From Pararhizobium capsulatum DSM 1112 (GTDB lineage Bacteria; Pseudomonadota; Alphaproteobacteria; Rhizobiales; Rhizobiaceae), in the NCBI RefSeq assembly GCF_030814475.1, contig NZ_JAUSVF010000001.1, positions 455,001 to 519,000 on the forward strand: a stretch of 64,000 nt of DNA, written 5' to 3'. Under the pieces are notes generated by a model. It worked only from the letters and a program-made list of their open reading frames with translations. It was not told where the DNA came from and ran no database searches. The first letter of the stretch is position 1, and each line of letters opens with the position of its first letter. The position numbers were made by a program, and so were the translations under genes. This document shows positions 29,053 to 38,032 of this stretch, piece after piece.

Positions 29053-32000
29053 CAGAATCTCACCGAGAGCGTACCTTTGACCGTCGGCCCCCAGCCCTTG
29101 ACGCCCGGTGTCACCTCAAAGTCCTCGTCGAGCAAATTATACGCCGAAAGCTCCACGGAAATCTGCTTGTCGAAGGGCTCCCATTCCAGGGATGCGTCCA
29201 GTGTCCAGTAGTCGTCCAGCTTGTCTCCGGCATCGTTGCCGAGCCGTTCGCCGACATAATTTGCAGCCACGGTCATCTTGACATTGGCCGTGTTGACCCA
29301 GGTCATGGCGATCTGGCCGGTCTGGTCGGGCACGAAGATCAGCGGATCGTTGTAACTCGCCGACAGAGGATCAAGGTTCTTTGAATCGAGATGGGCATAG
29401 GTGGCTGAAAGGCCAAAGCCGTGGCCGAGGGCAAGGTTTCCGGTGATCGCAGCGCGATCAATGTGCGCCCTGTCGAAATCGAGCGTTGCCACTTCCAGAG
29501 GCTGTGTGAGCGAAACCTTATGGGCGTCCTGCCGCTGATAGTCGAAGGCCGTGAAGAAGCGGTCGGACCATTGCGCATCCCAGCGGAATGCGAAGGTATC
29601 GACATAGCCCTCGCCGTCGAGACCGATCTGATTGCTTTGGAGGCCGACGATGCCGATAGGCGCGAGCGTGGGTGCGGAGAAGTTTTCGCCTTCACGCATG
29701 TAGCCGACACGCAGCCAGTGATTTTCGAAAGGGCTCCAGGCAAGGCCGAGGCGTGGTTCGAAATGGCTTGTTCGATTTGCATCCGTATCGAGAACTCGGC
29801 CGAAAATTCCCGCTTCGAGGATCAGGTCCGGTGTTGCTTCGTAGCGCAGGTCGAGATAGGCGCGGCCGATCCGGGTGAGATCGTCGCTTTCATCGTAGGC
29901 AACGGGGGAAGGATCGGGCACGCCGGGAATATCAATGTCGATATCGAGCGTCTTTACCGCCTTATTTTTAATGACACCACCTTCAACACCGTAACGCCAG
30001 ACAAGATCGTCATCTCCGATCAGATGACTGATCGCGGCGATATAACTTCTGGATCGGCCTTCTTTCTCGTCTGTTAAAGACACGGAAACAAAATCCGGGA
30101 GCCCGTCGCCATTTATATCGTCCGGCGTCCCGTCGCGATCTATGTCTATGGACTCATCATTCATCACTGTTTCAGATATTCTAGCTTTGCTGTCCGTGTA
30201 AAACAGGCCTGCATTTAGGACGTTTTGGTATCCAAACGTATGGCTCCAGGCCAAGCCGCTTGAAAGTTCGGTGACATCAACGCCAAAGTTATGACCGGTG
30301 AAAGCGGGGTCGTTGAAAACATCCTGCGTGTCGTCTGCGGTGGAATAGGTCGTAAAGGCTACAATCCTGTCATCCGGTGTCGGCGACATCGTCAGGTAAC
30401 CATTGCCGCTGGTGATATCGACATCGCGGTTAGCGCTTATGCCGTTGTCGAAATTGAATTCATCTCGCGGCCGACTCCAGCTGATGTCGCCCTGGATGCT
30501 GATCGGGAACGGCGCGTATGTGAAGCCGCGGATTTCGGCGCCTCCGGTATAGGTCGTCTCGCGTCCGCCGGTCAGGAAGCCGCCGCCCAACTCCGTCTCA
30601 AAGAACGGCTCATCGAGCAGATTGGTCGTCCGCTCCCGGCTTGCGAGCATATGCGGACCCAGCATCAGGCCCTGGATATAGGCCGAGTAGCTATCCTGGT
30701 TGCCCAGCGGCCCCCACGGCGTAAGTCCATACGCGTAGGCATTGAGGAAAGGGCTGACGCTGCCGCGCACCGCCTGGTCGAAATAGCTTGTGGCGGTAAA
30801 GGGATCGAAGACCGCGTCGCCGTAATATTGCCCCCAGGCATCCAGTCCCTGTAGCCGGAAGGCGTCATTGAGCGTCGACCCGGCCTGCTGGTTGGCGCCG
30901 AGTGCTGCATAATCGCCGCCGCGGGCTCGCGTCAGCCGCATGATCTCCTGGGCATTGCGGATCGCCGTATCGGCATCGTATTCGTCGATCGCAATCGCCG
31001 TCCGCAATACCGCGACCACGGGGTCATAGGGGTCGAGCCGCTCGGCATTGTCGAGAGCTTGAGCTGCCGGCTCCCGCTCCTTGTTGGCGTAGTGGGCGGC
31101 GGCAAGCATGAGTTGCGCCTGTGAAACGCCCGGATTGGCCGTGGATCCCGCAAGAAGATCCTGAACGCCCTGTTCGACCTCGCCCATCTGCAGATGGTAC
31201 CGGCCGCGTGCAATGAGCGCCATGTCGAAGGTCGGGTCCACCTCCAGCGCCAGATCGATCTCGCGTTTCGCCTCCGCCATGCGCAATTGGTCCAGATAAA
31301 GGATGGCCAGGTTGGCATGCGGCAGCGGATCGAGCGGATCGAGTGCGATGGCACGCTTGAAAGCCTCCTCAGCCTCCCTGTTGTCTTCGCGGTCGGAATG
31401 GGCAAGGCCGAGTGTATTCCAGATGTTGCTGTCGCCCGGTGCCACCTCGACGGCGCGCAGGAGGTCGTCCACCGCCCCCTTCCGATCATAGGCGATACCC
31501 ATCTTGTAGGTGGCGCGTGCATCGAGTGCGGCTGGATTGTCCGGATCAAGGCTCAGGGCGCGATCGAGCGCATCCTTCGCTTCCGCTTCGTCTGCCAGAA
31601 GAATTGCAAGTTGCGCCCGTCCGGCGGGCAGCATTGCATCATCCGGGTGATCGCGCTCGGCCGCCCTGATGACATCGAGCGCTGCGCGGATATCATCGCG
31701 GAAGCCGGTAATCCAGGCCTTCCCGATGGCGGCCGAGGCGCTGTCGACGGTCTCCGGCGGTGCTTCGACACGGTTGGGATCGGCCAGCGCCCGCGCAATA
31801 TAGCCGCCATAGCGGGCAATGTTGGCGCGGCGCGTATCGAGCTCCGCCCGAGCCTTGACAAAAAGTTTGGCCGCATCGTCGTAGCGATTTTCCGTGCCGG
31901 AGAGCATCGCTTCGATGAGCGTCGCCCGCGCCTGCTGGTGGCGATCCAATCCTCTTGCCCCGGCAGCCTCCAGGGCTTCGCGGGTCTTCTGGCGGCCATC

Positions 32001-32756
32001 GAGCGTCACATAGCTTTCCGCGAGGCTCAGCCATTCTTCCGCAGTTCGGCTTTCCAGCGGTTTCGCTTCAATCTGGCCCCGTATCCGGCGCTGCTCCTGA
32101 GCCGTACGATCCGTCGGCGGCAACCAGCGGAAGCTATCGCGAAGCTGCAGGCTGAACAGCATCTGCTCGCGCTCCTTCGGCTTGGCGATGATGATCTTCG
32201 CCGGGGCCTTGCCGATCGAGGCAACTGCGCCCTCGCCTTGGGCGACTTCAACGCTGCCGAATTCGTTTTTGAGCTCGACCTTGCCTTCCAGCACGATCAG
32301 CGATGTCTTGCCATCTGCTCCGACAGTCAGCGTCCAGTCCGTGCCGCGGATAGCCGCCGCTGCCGCCGGCGTATCGACGGTCAGCCCTTGGCCGCCACGC
32401 TCGGCGCGGGCCCAGATCGTGCCGGATTGAAGCTGAAGATCCGTGTCGCCGTCCGTTCCCATGGACTTCACGAGAAGCGATGTGTTGCGGCCGAGCCGGA
32501 CCTGGGTGCGATCCGCAAAAAGCACGGCAAGCTGCCCATTGGCATTGGTACGCAGCACGTCCCCGGTCAGCAGATCCTGCTGCAGATCGACATAACGCCA
32601 GCCAGAGACATCGACGAACCGGACTTCCTCACCGGTTTTGCGGGCGATAACGGAACCGGCGGCGGGCAGGTTGCGTGGCAGCGGGTCCGCCAGTGCCGTC
32701 GTGGCAAGGCAAAGTAAAACCAGCGCAAAAAGCCGCCCCGTCAATGCATGCGTCAT
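29052..32756 (-). CDS. FecR-TPR-beta-barrel outer-membrane protein, NsrA-like
   Basis: 1234 aa. Signal peptide (HALTGRLFALVLLCLATTALA, cleaved near 23), periplasmic FecR domain (about 60-170, with GDVLRTNANGQLAVLFADRTQVRLG and AAIRGTDWTLTV), a long TPR region (about 210-620; repeats such as NIWNTLGLAHSDREDNREAEEAF and ALDPLDPLPHANLAILYLDQ), then a beta-barrel (about 650-1234) ending in the C-terminal Phe of outer-membrane proteins. No TonB box or plug is obvious. A Ca-binding-like loop lies around residues 864-888. ATG 32754-32756 is used because GGGGAAC precedes it and it begins the signal peptide. Translationally coupled to the CHASE2 cyclase. Likely a surface receptor passing a signal through the periplasm to CHASE2; this is inference from the S. 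meliloti NsrA-CyaK pair. Confidence 0.82.
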   Translation of the reverse strand: MTHALTGRLFALVLLCLATTALADPLPRNLPAAGSVIARKTGEEVRFVDVSGWRYVDLQQDLLTGDVLRTNANGQLAVLFADRTQVRLGRNTSLLVKSMGTDGDTDLQLQSGTIWARAERGGQGLTVDTPAAAAAIRGTDWTLTVGADGKTSLIVLEGKVELKNEFGSVEVAQGEGAVASIGKAPAKIIIAKPKEREQMLFSLQLRDSFRWLPPTDRTAQEQRRIRGQIEAKPLESRTAEEWLSLAESYVTLDGRQKTREALEAAGARGLDRHQQARATLIEAMLSGTENRYDDAAKLFVKARAELDTRRANIARYGGYIARALADPNRVEAPPETVDSASAAIGKAWITGFRDDIRAALDVIRAAERDHPDDAMLPAGRAQLAILLADEAEAKDALDRALSLDPDNPAALDARATYKMGIAYDRKGAVDDLLRAVEVAPGDSNIWNTLGLAHSDREDNREAEEAFKRAIALDPLDPLPHANLAILYLDQLRMAEAKREIDLALEVDPTFDMALIARGRYHLQMGEVEQGVQDLLAGSTANPGVSQAQLMLAAAHYANKEREPAAQALDNAERLDPYDPVVAVLRTAIAIDEYDADTAIRNAQEIMRLTRARGGDYAALGANQQAGSTLNDAFRLQGLDAWGQYYGDAVFDPFTATSYFDQAVRGSVSPFLNAYAYGLTPWGPLGNQDSYSAYIQGLMLGPHMLASRERTTNLLDEPFFETELGGGFLTGGRETTYTGGAEIRGFTYAPFPISIQGDISWSRPRDEFNFDNGISANRDVDITSGNGYLTMSPTPDDRIVAFTTYSTADDTQDVFNDPAFTGHNFGVDVTELSSGLAWSHTFGYQNVLNAGLFYTDSKARISETVMNDESIDIDRDGTPDDINGDGLPDFVSVSLTDEKEGRSRSYIAAISHLIGDDDLVWRYGVEGGVIKNKAVKTLDIDIDIPGVPDPSPVAYDESDDLTRIGRAYLDLRYEATPDLILEAGIFGRVLDTDANRTSHFEPRLGLAWSPFENHWLRVGYMREGENFSAPTLAPIGIVGLQSNQIGLDGEGYVDTFAFRWDAQWSDRFFTAFDYQRQDAHKVSLTQPLEVATLDFDRAHIDRAAITGNLALGHGFGLSATYAHLDSKNLDPLSASYNDPLIFVPDQTGQIAMTWVNTANVKMTVAANYVGERLGNDAGDKLDDYWTLDASLEWEPFDKQISVELSAYNLLDEDFEVTPGVKGWGPTVKGTLSVRF

Positions 32757-32972
32757 GCAAGTTCCCCGTATTGCACAGTGGATCACTGGCCAGCACGGTA
32801 GAAAAAGTCAAGTCAACGCGATGTTACCCAGGTTGCTTTACAGATCGAGTGTCATAAGAGGGAAACAGTAAAGTCGGGAACAATGTCGCTCCAGCGGCAG
32901 GATTCTCGTGCGACAAGTATCACCCCGTCGTCGTCCTGCTTTCCTCTGTGCTGCTCGTATAACGAGATAGGG

Positions 32973-34118
32973 TTATTGCGGGTCGTTGCGCATGAGAAAG
33001 CCCCGAAGCGCCGCAAGGCCTTCCTGAAGATCAAGATGGCCGAAGCCGATGCGCAGGCAGTTTTGCGGCACGGGGCCGAGTTCCGAGCGGTAGACGCTCG
33101 ATGGCAGGAAGAAGACACCCGCTTCCTCGACAAGCCTCTGCGTAAATGCCTCGACACCCTCCGGTCCCTTGTAACGAATGAAGGCGACGCAGCCGCCATC
33201 TGGCTCTTTCCAGTCAAAAAGGTGAGGGAAGTCGGCGAAGAAATCATTGAGAAGGACGATATTGCTGCGGACGATGCCGCGGGTGCGGGCAAGGATGATC
33301 TCGCGATTGCGCAACGCGATCCGGGCGAGGACTTCCGAAGGCGCAGAGTTGCAGATCGAGAGGTAGTGCTTGTAGCGCTCGAAACGCTGCAACAGATCCC
33401 GGTCCTTGCACGCGATCCAGCCGATCCGCAGGCCCGGCAAGCCATAGGCCTTTGACATGACATTGAGCGAAAGGCCGCGCTCATAGGTATCGACAGCCTG
33501 CGGCAGGCGCAACTCCGGTGCGCGCTCGATCAGCCGGTAGACCTCGTCGCTGAAAAGCCAGATACCATGCTGGCGGCAAAGCGCCACCAGTGCATCGAAG
33601 ATCTCGCGCGGCAGAATCTTGCCGGTGGGGTTGTTCGGGAAGTTGATCGAAATCAGTTTGGTGTTGGGGCGGATCGCCGCCTTCACTTTGTCGATATCGA
33701 GCGACCAGCCGTTCTCCATATCAAGCGCCACGCCGCTAACGGCGCAGATGGAAAGCGGAATCGTCTCGGCCGCCTGGTAATTGGGCGTGATGACGATCGC
33801 GTGGTCTGCGGGCGTCAGCAGCACCTTCATGGCGATGTAGATGCCTTCTTCTGCTCCGGCGAAGCAGATGACATCATCCGGCGCGACCGTGTCGTAGGTC
33901 CGGCTGATTTCGGCTCTCAACGCCGGTGCCCCATAAGTCTGGGTGTAGCTCAGGCTGAGATTGTCGAATTCATCGCGCTCGGCATCATCGGCCATTGCGA
34001 TGAGATCGGGCAGACGGAGGCTTTCGGCGTCGGAGCCGGTGAGATTGTATCGGGCGACGAACTCCCATTTCGACATATAGGCTTCAAGTGCAAAATCACG
34101 CATCGATCCCTCGGTCAT
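32973..34118 (-). CDS. PLP-dependent aminotransferase, class I/II
   Basis: 381 aa fold-type I aminotransferase. Visible are SLSYTQTYGAPALRAEIS, the cofactor-binding ITPNYQAAETIP region, NFPNNPTGK (Asn contacting PLP), DEVYR (Asp pairing with the pyridine nitrogen), SKAYGLPGLRIGW (Schiff-base Lys), and the substrate-carboxylate Arg in CLRIGFG. It resembles capreomycidine-synthase/VioD-like members more than AspC, but the substrate cannot be named. ATGA overlap with the DauR-like regulator upstream suggests that this regulator controls it, perhaps in amino-acid (D-arginine-type) catabolism. The intergenic stretch 32757-32972 holds the nsrA promoter and no gene. Confidence 0.88.
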   Translation of the reverse strand: MTEGSMRDFALEAYMSKWEFVARYNLTGSDAESLRLPDLIAMADDAERDEFDNLSLSYTQTYGAPALRAEISRTYDTVAPDDVICFAGAEEGIYIAMKVLLTPADHAIVITPNYQAAETIPLSICAVSGVALDMENGWSLDIDKVKAAIRPNTKLISINFPNNPTGKILPREIFDALVALCRQHGIWLFSDEVYRLIERAPELRLPQAVDTYERGLSLNVMSKAYGLPGLRIGWIACKDRDLLQRFERYKHYLSICNSAPSEVLARIALRNREIILARTRGIVRSNIVLLNDFFADFPHLFDWKEPDGGCVAFIRYKGPEGVEAFTQRLVEEAGVFFLPSSVYRSELGPVPQNCLRIGFGHLDLQEGLAALRGFLMRNDPQ

Positions 34119-34753
34119 TCGGTATCTCCTGAAGCTTGGGCCCGGCTGCGGGCAGCGGAAAGGCGATTGTAGATAGTTGCGCGCGACAGGCGCAGGATTT
34201 CGGCAACATGGGGAACCGCCTTGCGGATTTCGAAGATGCCGCGTGCCTCAAGGAGCATCAGCAGATCGTCGATATCGCCGCTGGTGAGGCCGGCAAGCGT
34301 GGTGCTGCGGGAAGACAGATGTTCTCCGATCGCATTGTTGATCGTCTCGCGCCAGTCTCCCGCCATGAGGGGAGAAGTGGCCGGTGCTGCATCCGGCAAG
34401 GCGACAAGGGCTTTGAGCTGATCGCCGAGCGCGGCAAAGGTCTCGATATCCTGGTTGATGCAGAACAACCCGATGGCCTTGCCGTCCGTGCCCTTCAGGA
34501 CGCAAGTGATCGACTTCAGCCGTCGCCCGTCCCAATTGCGTTTGGCATAGGGGCCGATGATATCGGCATCCGCGTCGGCGCCGATCCCGTCATCCGTCAG
34601 CGATGCGTCGCCGGGCCGTCGTTTCGAATAGCTGTTGGCGATATGGGCAATCGATCCCGTCTCAAGGTCGTGAAGGACCACTTCGACATGGGGAAAAAAC
34701 AGCCGCGCAATGGCGTCTGCAAGCGGGATATAGGCATGGATCGGGCTCGTCAT
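34115..34753 (-). CDS. YheO/DauR-like PAS and helix-turn-helix regulator
   Basis: 212 aa. The N-terminal YheO-like PAS domain (about 8-120) has HVEVVLHDLETGSIAHIANSYSKRRPGDAS and CVLKGTDGKAIGLFCINQD. The C-terminal helix-turn-helix (about 160-205) has LEARGIFEIRKAVPHVAEILRLSRATIYNRLSAARS. This is the architecture of DauR, the repressor of D-arginine utilisation in Pseudomonas. It is first gene of a two-gene operon with the aminotransferase; a TATAAT and a strong dyad lie just upstream. Confidence 0.88.
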   Translation of the reverse strand: MTSPIHAYIPLADAIARLFFPHVEVVLHDLETGSIAHIANSYSKRRPGDASLTDDGIGADADADIIGPYAKRNWDGRRLKSITCVLKGTDGKAIGLFCINQDIETFAALGDQLKALVALPDAAPATSPLMAGDWRETINNAIGEHLSSRSTTLAGLTSGDIDDLLMLLEARGIFEIRKAVPHVAEILRLSRATIYNRLSAARSRAQASGDTE

Positions 34754-34769
34754 GCCCTATCTGTGTCAC

Positions 34770-34813
34770 ATTATACACAAATTGTCAAGATTAGATATTT
34801 TGTCTAATTTGAC
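34770..34813 (-). promoter_or_regulatory. Promoter and 12-bp dyad upstream of the DauR-like gene
   Basis: On the minus strand TATAAT (34770-34775) lies 16 bases before the regulator's start codon. Upstream, GTCAAGATTAGA (34784-34795) and TCTAATTTGAC (34803-34813) form an inverted repeat with a single bulged base. It overlaps the stop codon of the EI24 gene and could be an operator for the regulator or the end of the EI24 transcript. Confidence 0.45.
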
Positions 34814-35553
34814 CGCGAGGCGCCCTGAACCTTTTCCTCAGCCTGAGAAAACGTCGGGTCGCGTGCAGCCAGTTTCTTGTAAAGATGCGCCATCATCGCG
34901 CCGGCAAACAGCGGCGTTGCAAGGTTCAGGATCGGAACGGCAAGGAAGGCGGCGATGATGACGCCAGAGGCCAGAACCGCGCGCGAATGTTTGGCCCGGA
35001 ATTCCCGTGCCGCAGCCGGCGACAGATGCCGCATTGCGGCGAATTCGAAATATTCGCGGCTGAGCAGGTAGGCGTTGACGACGAAAAACGCGATGAGGTT
35101 GATGCCCGGTAGCAGGAGCAGAAACAGTGCGCACAGGTTGCCGACGATGACGACGCCGAGAAATTTGACGGTCGACAGCATCGCCTCGCCGAGTGGCAGC
35201 GCCCTGCCGGTTGGATCGGCCGGATAGTCGCGTCGTTCGACGACCTCCGCGACATCATCGAGAAAGAAGCCGGCAATCAGCGCGGTGACGGGCGCCATCA
35301 GGAGCGCTAGGCCGAGTGCCAGACCAAGGCTTGCGAAGAGGCCGATGACGAAGGTGAGCCAGCCGGCCCAATCCGGCGTGCCCGGCATCCATTGATCGAT
35401 GAAGGGCAGGGCGAAATAGAGGAAAGTTTCACGCAGAGCGAGCCACAGCCCGACAAGCACCAGCAGCGTCAGGCCGATCACCTTCCACAGAACCGAGCGC
35501 GTCTCAGGTGCAAAGAGGTTGCTAAAGGCAAGCCGTGCCACGTCGAATATCAT
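34804..35553 (-). CDS. EI24-domain (CysZ-like) membrane protein
   Basis: 249 aa integral membrane protein of the EI24/CysZ family with about five hydrophobic segments (VIGLTLLVLVGLWLAL, WAGWLTFVIGLFASLGLALGLAL, FLGVVIVGNLCALFLLLLPGINLIAFFVVNAYLLSREYFEF, VLASGVIIAAFLAVPILNLATPLFAGAM). The LLPGIN...FFVVNAYLLSREYFE motif is typical. CysZ of E. coli is a sulfate transporter; no sulfur genes are nearby, so the role here is open. ATG 35551-35553 begins the family-aligned N-terminus MIFDVARLAF; the 194 bases to the divergent amidase hold no other gene. Confidence 0.88.
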   Translation of the reverse strand: MIFDVARLAFSNLFAPETRSVLWKVIGLTLLVLVGLWLALRETFLYFALPFIDQWMPGTPDWAGWLTFVIGLFASLGLALGLALLMAPVTALIAGFFLDDVAEVVERRDYPADPTGRALPLGEAMLSTVKFLGVVIVGNLCALFLLLLPGINLIAFFVVNAYLLSREYFEFAAMRHLSPAAAREFRAKHSRAVLASGVIIAAFLAVPILNLATPLFAGAMMAHLYKKLAARDPTFSQAEEKVQGASRSN

Positions 35554-35747
35554 GCGATGTAACCCTCGTTTTCGCGGGGATTGCTCCCGCACCTCCTCCA
35601 GCATGTAGGCAGGCGGTGATCGGGCGACAAGAGAGCCGCCTGCCGACCCGCAACACGCAAAAATCATGTGCGTCCTCAAGGAAGTCGCTGCAAAACCGGC
35701 CAGGTGACGATAAGGTGCCGGCGAAAAATAAATACGGAGAACGAGAC

Positions 35748-37118
35748 ATGGGCGAGATTGCCGTAAACCGGTCTATCGCGAGCCTCAGCACGCTTCTGCA
35801 GACGAGCGCATTGGACGCTGTCGCGCTGACGGAAGCGGTGCTGGAAAAAATAGCTGGCTATGCGGATCGTTCAGTTTTCACGACCCTTCTGCCGGAACGG
35901 GCGCGCGCCGAAGCGCAAGCCGCGGCAGGCCGGATTGCCACCGGCCGCTCGCTCGGGCCGCTCGACGGCATCCCCTTCGCCTGGAAGGATCTCTTCGATA
36001 CCAAGGGAAGTGTGACGACGGCGGCCTCGGCCGTGATGACGGACAATGCGCCGGCAGAGGCGGATGCGGCCATGGTTTCGGCACTTGCCGTGGCTGGCAT
36101 GGTCAGCATCGGCCGCACCAATCTCAGCGAATTCGCTTTCTCCGGCCTCGGCATCAATCCGCATTTCGGCACGCCGAAAAATGCGGCGTCGACCGATGTG
36201 CCGCGCATTCCCGGCGGCTCTTCTTCGGGATCGGCCGTCGCGGTTGCGGCGGGACTTGTGCCGGCTGCTATGGGCACGGATACCGGCGGCTCTGTCCGCA
36301 TCCCTGCCGCCTTCAACGGTATTGTAGGCTACAAATCGACCCGCGGTCGCTATTCGATGAAGGGTGTCTTCCCGCTGGCGACAAGCCTCGATTCGCTCGG
36401 GCCACTGACCCGCACGGTGCAGGACGCCGTATGGATCGACGCTGCCATGCGCGGCCTGACCGCGTCGCCGATCATGCGCGGCGATCTCTCCGGGCTCAAG
36501 CTCGTCGTGGCCGAAACCGTGGTTTTCGACGATGCCGAAGCGGGTGTCGTGGCGGCATTCGAGCAAGCCCTGGAACGGCTTTCCGCTGCCGGCGCCACGA
36601 TCACCCGGCGTGCATTTCCGGTCTTCTCCGAGGTCTATGCGCTCGCCGCCCGCCACGGGCCGCTGATTGCGGCCGAGGCCTACGCCCTGCATCGCGAACG
36701 GCTGCAAGGCCCCGACGCTGGCCGCATCGACCAACGCATCGCAGCCCGTATTCGCCTCGGAGAAAAGATCGCGACGTCGGACTACATAGCGATCCTGGCT
36801 GAACGCCAGCGGCTGATCGCCGAGTTTGAAGCCTCCTTCGCGCCTGACGAATTGGTTGTGCATCCGACCGTACCGCATGTGGCACCGGCGATCGCACCTC
36901 TTGATGCCGATCAGGATCTCTTCGTTAAGACCAACCTGAAAACCCTGCGCAACACCACGATCGGCAATGTGCTCGATGGCTGCGGTGTCTCCATTCCTTG
37001 CGGCACCGGTGATGCGGGTATGCCCGTCGGCTTCCTCCTTTCCGGTCGGCGCAACGCCGATGAGCAGTTGCTGTCAGCGGCGCTTGCCGCCGAAGCCGTC
37101 ATTCGGGGTGAGGCATGA
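35748..37118 (+). CDS. Amidase-signature family amidase
   Basis: 456 aa. The Ser-cisSer-Lys triad is visible: Lys80 (IPFAWKDLFD), Ser158 (GGSSSGSA) and Ser182 (DTGGSVRIPA), at the same spacing as in allophanate hydrolase. The C-terminus lacks the extra AtzF domain, so this is a plain GatA-like amidase of unknown substrate. No gatB or gatC lies nearby. ATG 35748 has CGGAG upstream. It overlaps the ROK kinase start (ATGA) and precedes CutC in one coupled operon; hydrolysis of an acylated amino sugar or its amide is one possibility but unproven. Confidence 0.88.
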   Translation: MGEIAVNRSIASLSTLLQTSALDAVALTEAVLEKIAGYADRSVFTTLLPERARAEAQAAAGRIATGRSLGPLDGIPFAWKDLFDTKGSVTTAASAVMTDNAPAEADAAMVSALAVAGMVSIGRTNLSEFAFSGLGINPHFGTPKNAASTDVPRIPGGSSSGSAVAVAAGLVPAAMGTDTGGSVRIPAAFNGIVGYKSTRGRYSMKGVFPLATSLDSLGPLTRTVQDAVWIDAAMRGLTASPIMRGDLSGLKLVVAETVVFDDAEAGVVAAFEQALERLSAAGATITRRAFPVFSEVYALAARHGPLIAAEAYALHRERLQGPDAGRIDQRIAARIRLGEKIATSDYIAILAERQRLIAEFEASFAPDELVVHPTVPHVAPAIAPLDADQDLFVKTNLKTLRNTTIGNVLDGCGVSIPCGTGDAGMPVGFLLSGRRNADEQLLSAALAAEAVIRGEA

Positions 37119-38032
37119 TCGCCTGCTTCGATATCGGCGGCTCCGCAATCAAGGCCGCCTATGCCGAAACGCCGGAGCAGGTTGTGACGCTGTCACGCGA
37201 GGCGACGCCGCTGCAAAGCTTCGATGAATTCGTGTCGGTTATGGGGAAGGCCATCCACGCTCTGCCGCAAAAGCCAACGCGCGCGGCAGTTTCGATCACT
37301 GGCGTCATCGATCCGGACACGCAGAGGATCACCTGCGCCAATATCCCCTGCATCGATGATCGCAGGCTTTCTGCCGATCTTGCCGAACGGCTCGGTCTGC
37401 CGGTGTTGATCGCCAATGATGCCGATTGTTTCGCCCTGGCGGAAGCCGGGCTTGGCGCCGGCCGCGGTCACCGCATCGTGCTCGGGGCTATCTTCGGCAC
37501 GGGCATCGGCGGCGGGCTGGTGGTCGATGGGCATCTGATCAATGCCCACGGCGGCTTTGCTGGCGAGTGGGGTCATGGTCCGGCCGTTGCGTTGCGCGCC
37601 GGCAATCCCCCCGTCGAGATCCCGCATTTCGACTGCGGATGCGGCCAGCGCGGGTGCGTCGATTCTGTCGGAGCGGCGCGCGGAATGGAGCGGTTGCACA
37701 AACTGCTGCACGATGTTTCGCTGACCAGCGCCGAGATCACGTCGCGATGGGTGGAGGGAGATGCCGATGCCGGCCGCACCATCGATGTGCTTGTCGATCT
37801 CGTCAGCTCGCCATTGGCGCTGACCATCAATATCACCGGCGCTACCATCGTCCCGGTCGGGGGCGGCCTTTCCAACGTTCCGGCACTGATCGAGACGATC
37901 GACCGAACAGTGAGGACGCGTACCTTGCGGCGCTTCGAACGACCGCTGGTCGTTCCGGGCGAGCTACGGATCGAGCCGGGCCTCATTGGTGCCGCGCTGC
38001 TCGGGCTTCAGGCGGAAGGGGATACGCGATGA
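37115..38032 (+). CDS. ROK-family sugar kinase (N-acetylglucosamine kinase-like)
   Basis: 305 aa. ATP phosphate motif FDIGGSAIKAA at the N-terminus, ANDADCFALAEA with the catalytic Asp, GTGIGGGLVVDG, EWGH, and the ROK zinc motif HFDCGCGQRGCVDSV. NagK-type kinases of this family phosphorylate N-acetylglucosamine or N-acetylmannosamine at C6. It is coupled by ATGA overlaps to the amidase and to cutC, and faces the nagA operon, which supports an amino-sugar substrate. Confidence 0.9.
   Translation: MIACFDIGGSAIKAAYAETPEQVVTLSREATPLQSFDEFVSVMGKAIHALPQKPTRAAVSITGVIDPDTQRITCANIPCIDDRRLSADLAERLGLPVLIANDADCFALAEAGLGAGRGHRIVLGAIFGTGIGGGLVVDGHLINAHGGFAGEWGHGPAVALRAGNPPVEIPHFDCGCGQRGCVDSVGAARGMERLHKLLHDVSLTSAEITSRWVEGDADAGRTIDVLVDLVSSPLALTINITGATIVPVGGGLSNVPALIETIDRTVRTRTLRRFERPLVVPGELRIEPGLIGAALLGLQAEGDTR

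Noticed and set aside
32757..32972. A Clr (cAMP receptor)-type TGTT-N8-AACA site in front of the nsrA-like gene
   Set aside because: I looked for the dyad and found only one half (TGTTAC near 32822) without its partner.
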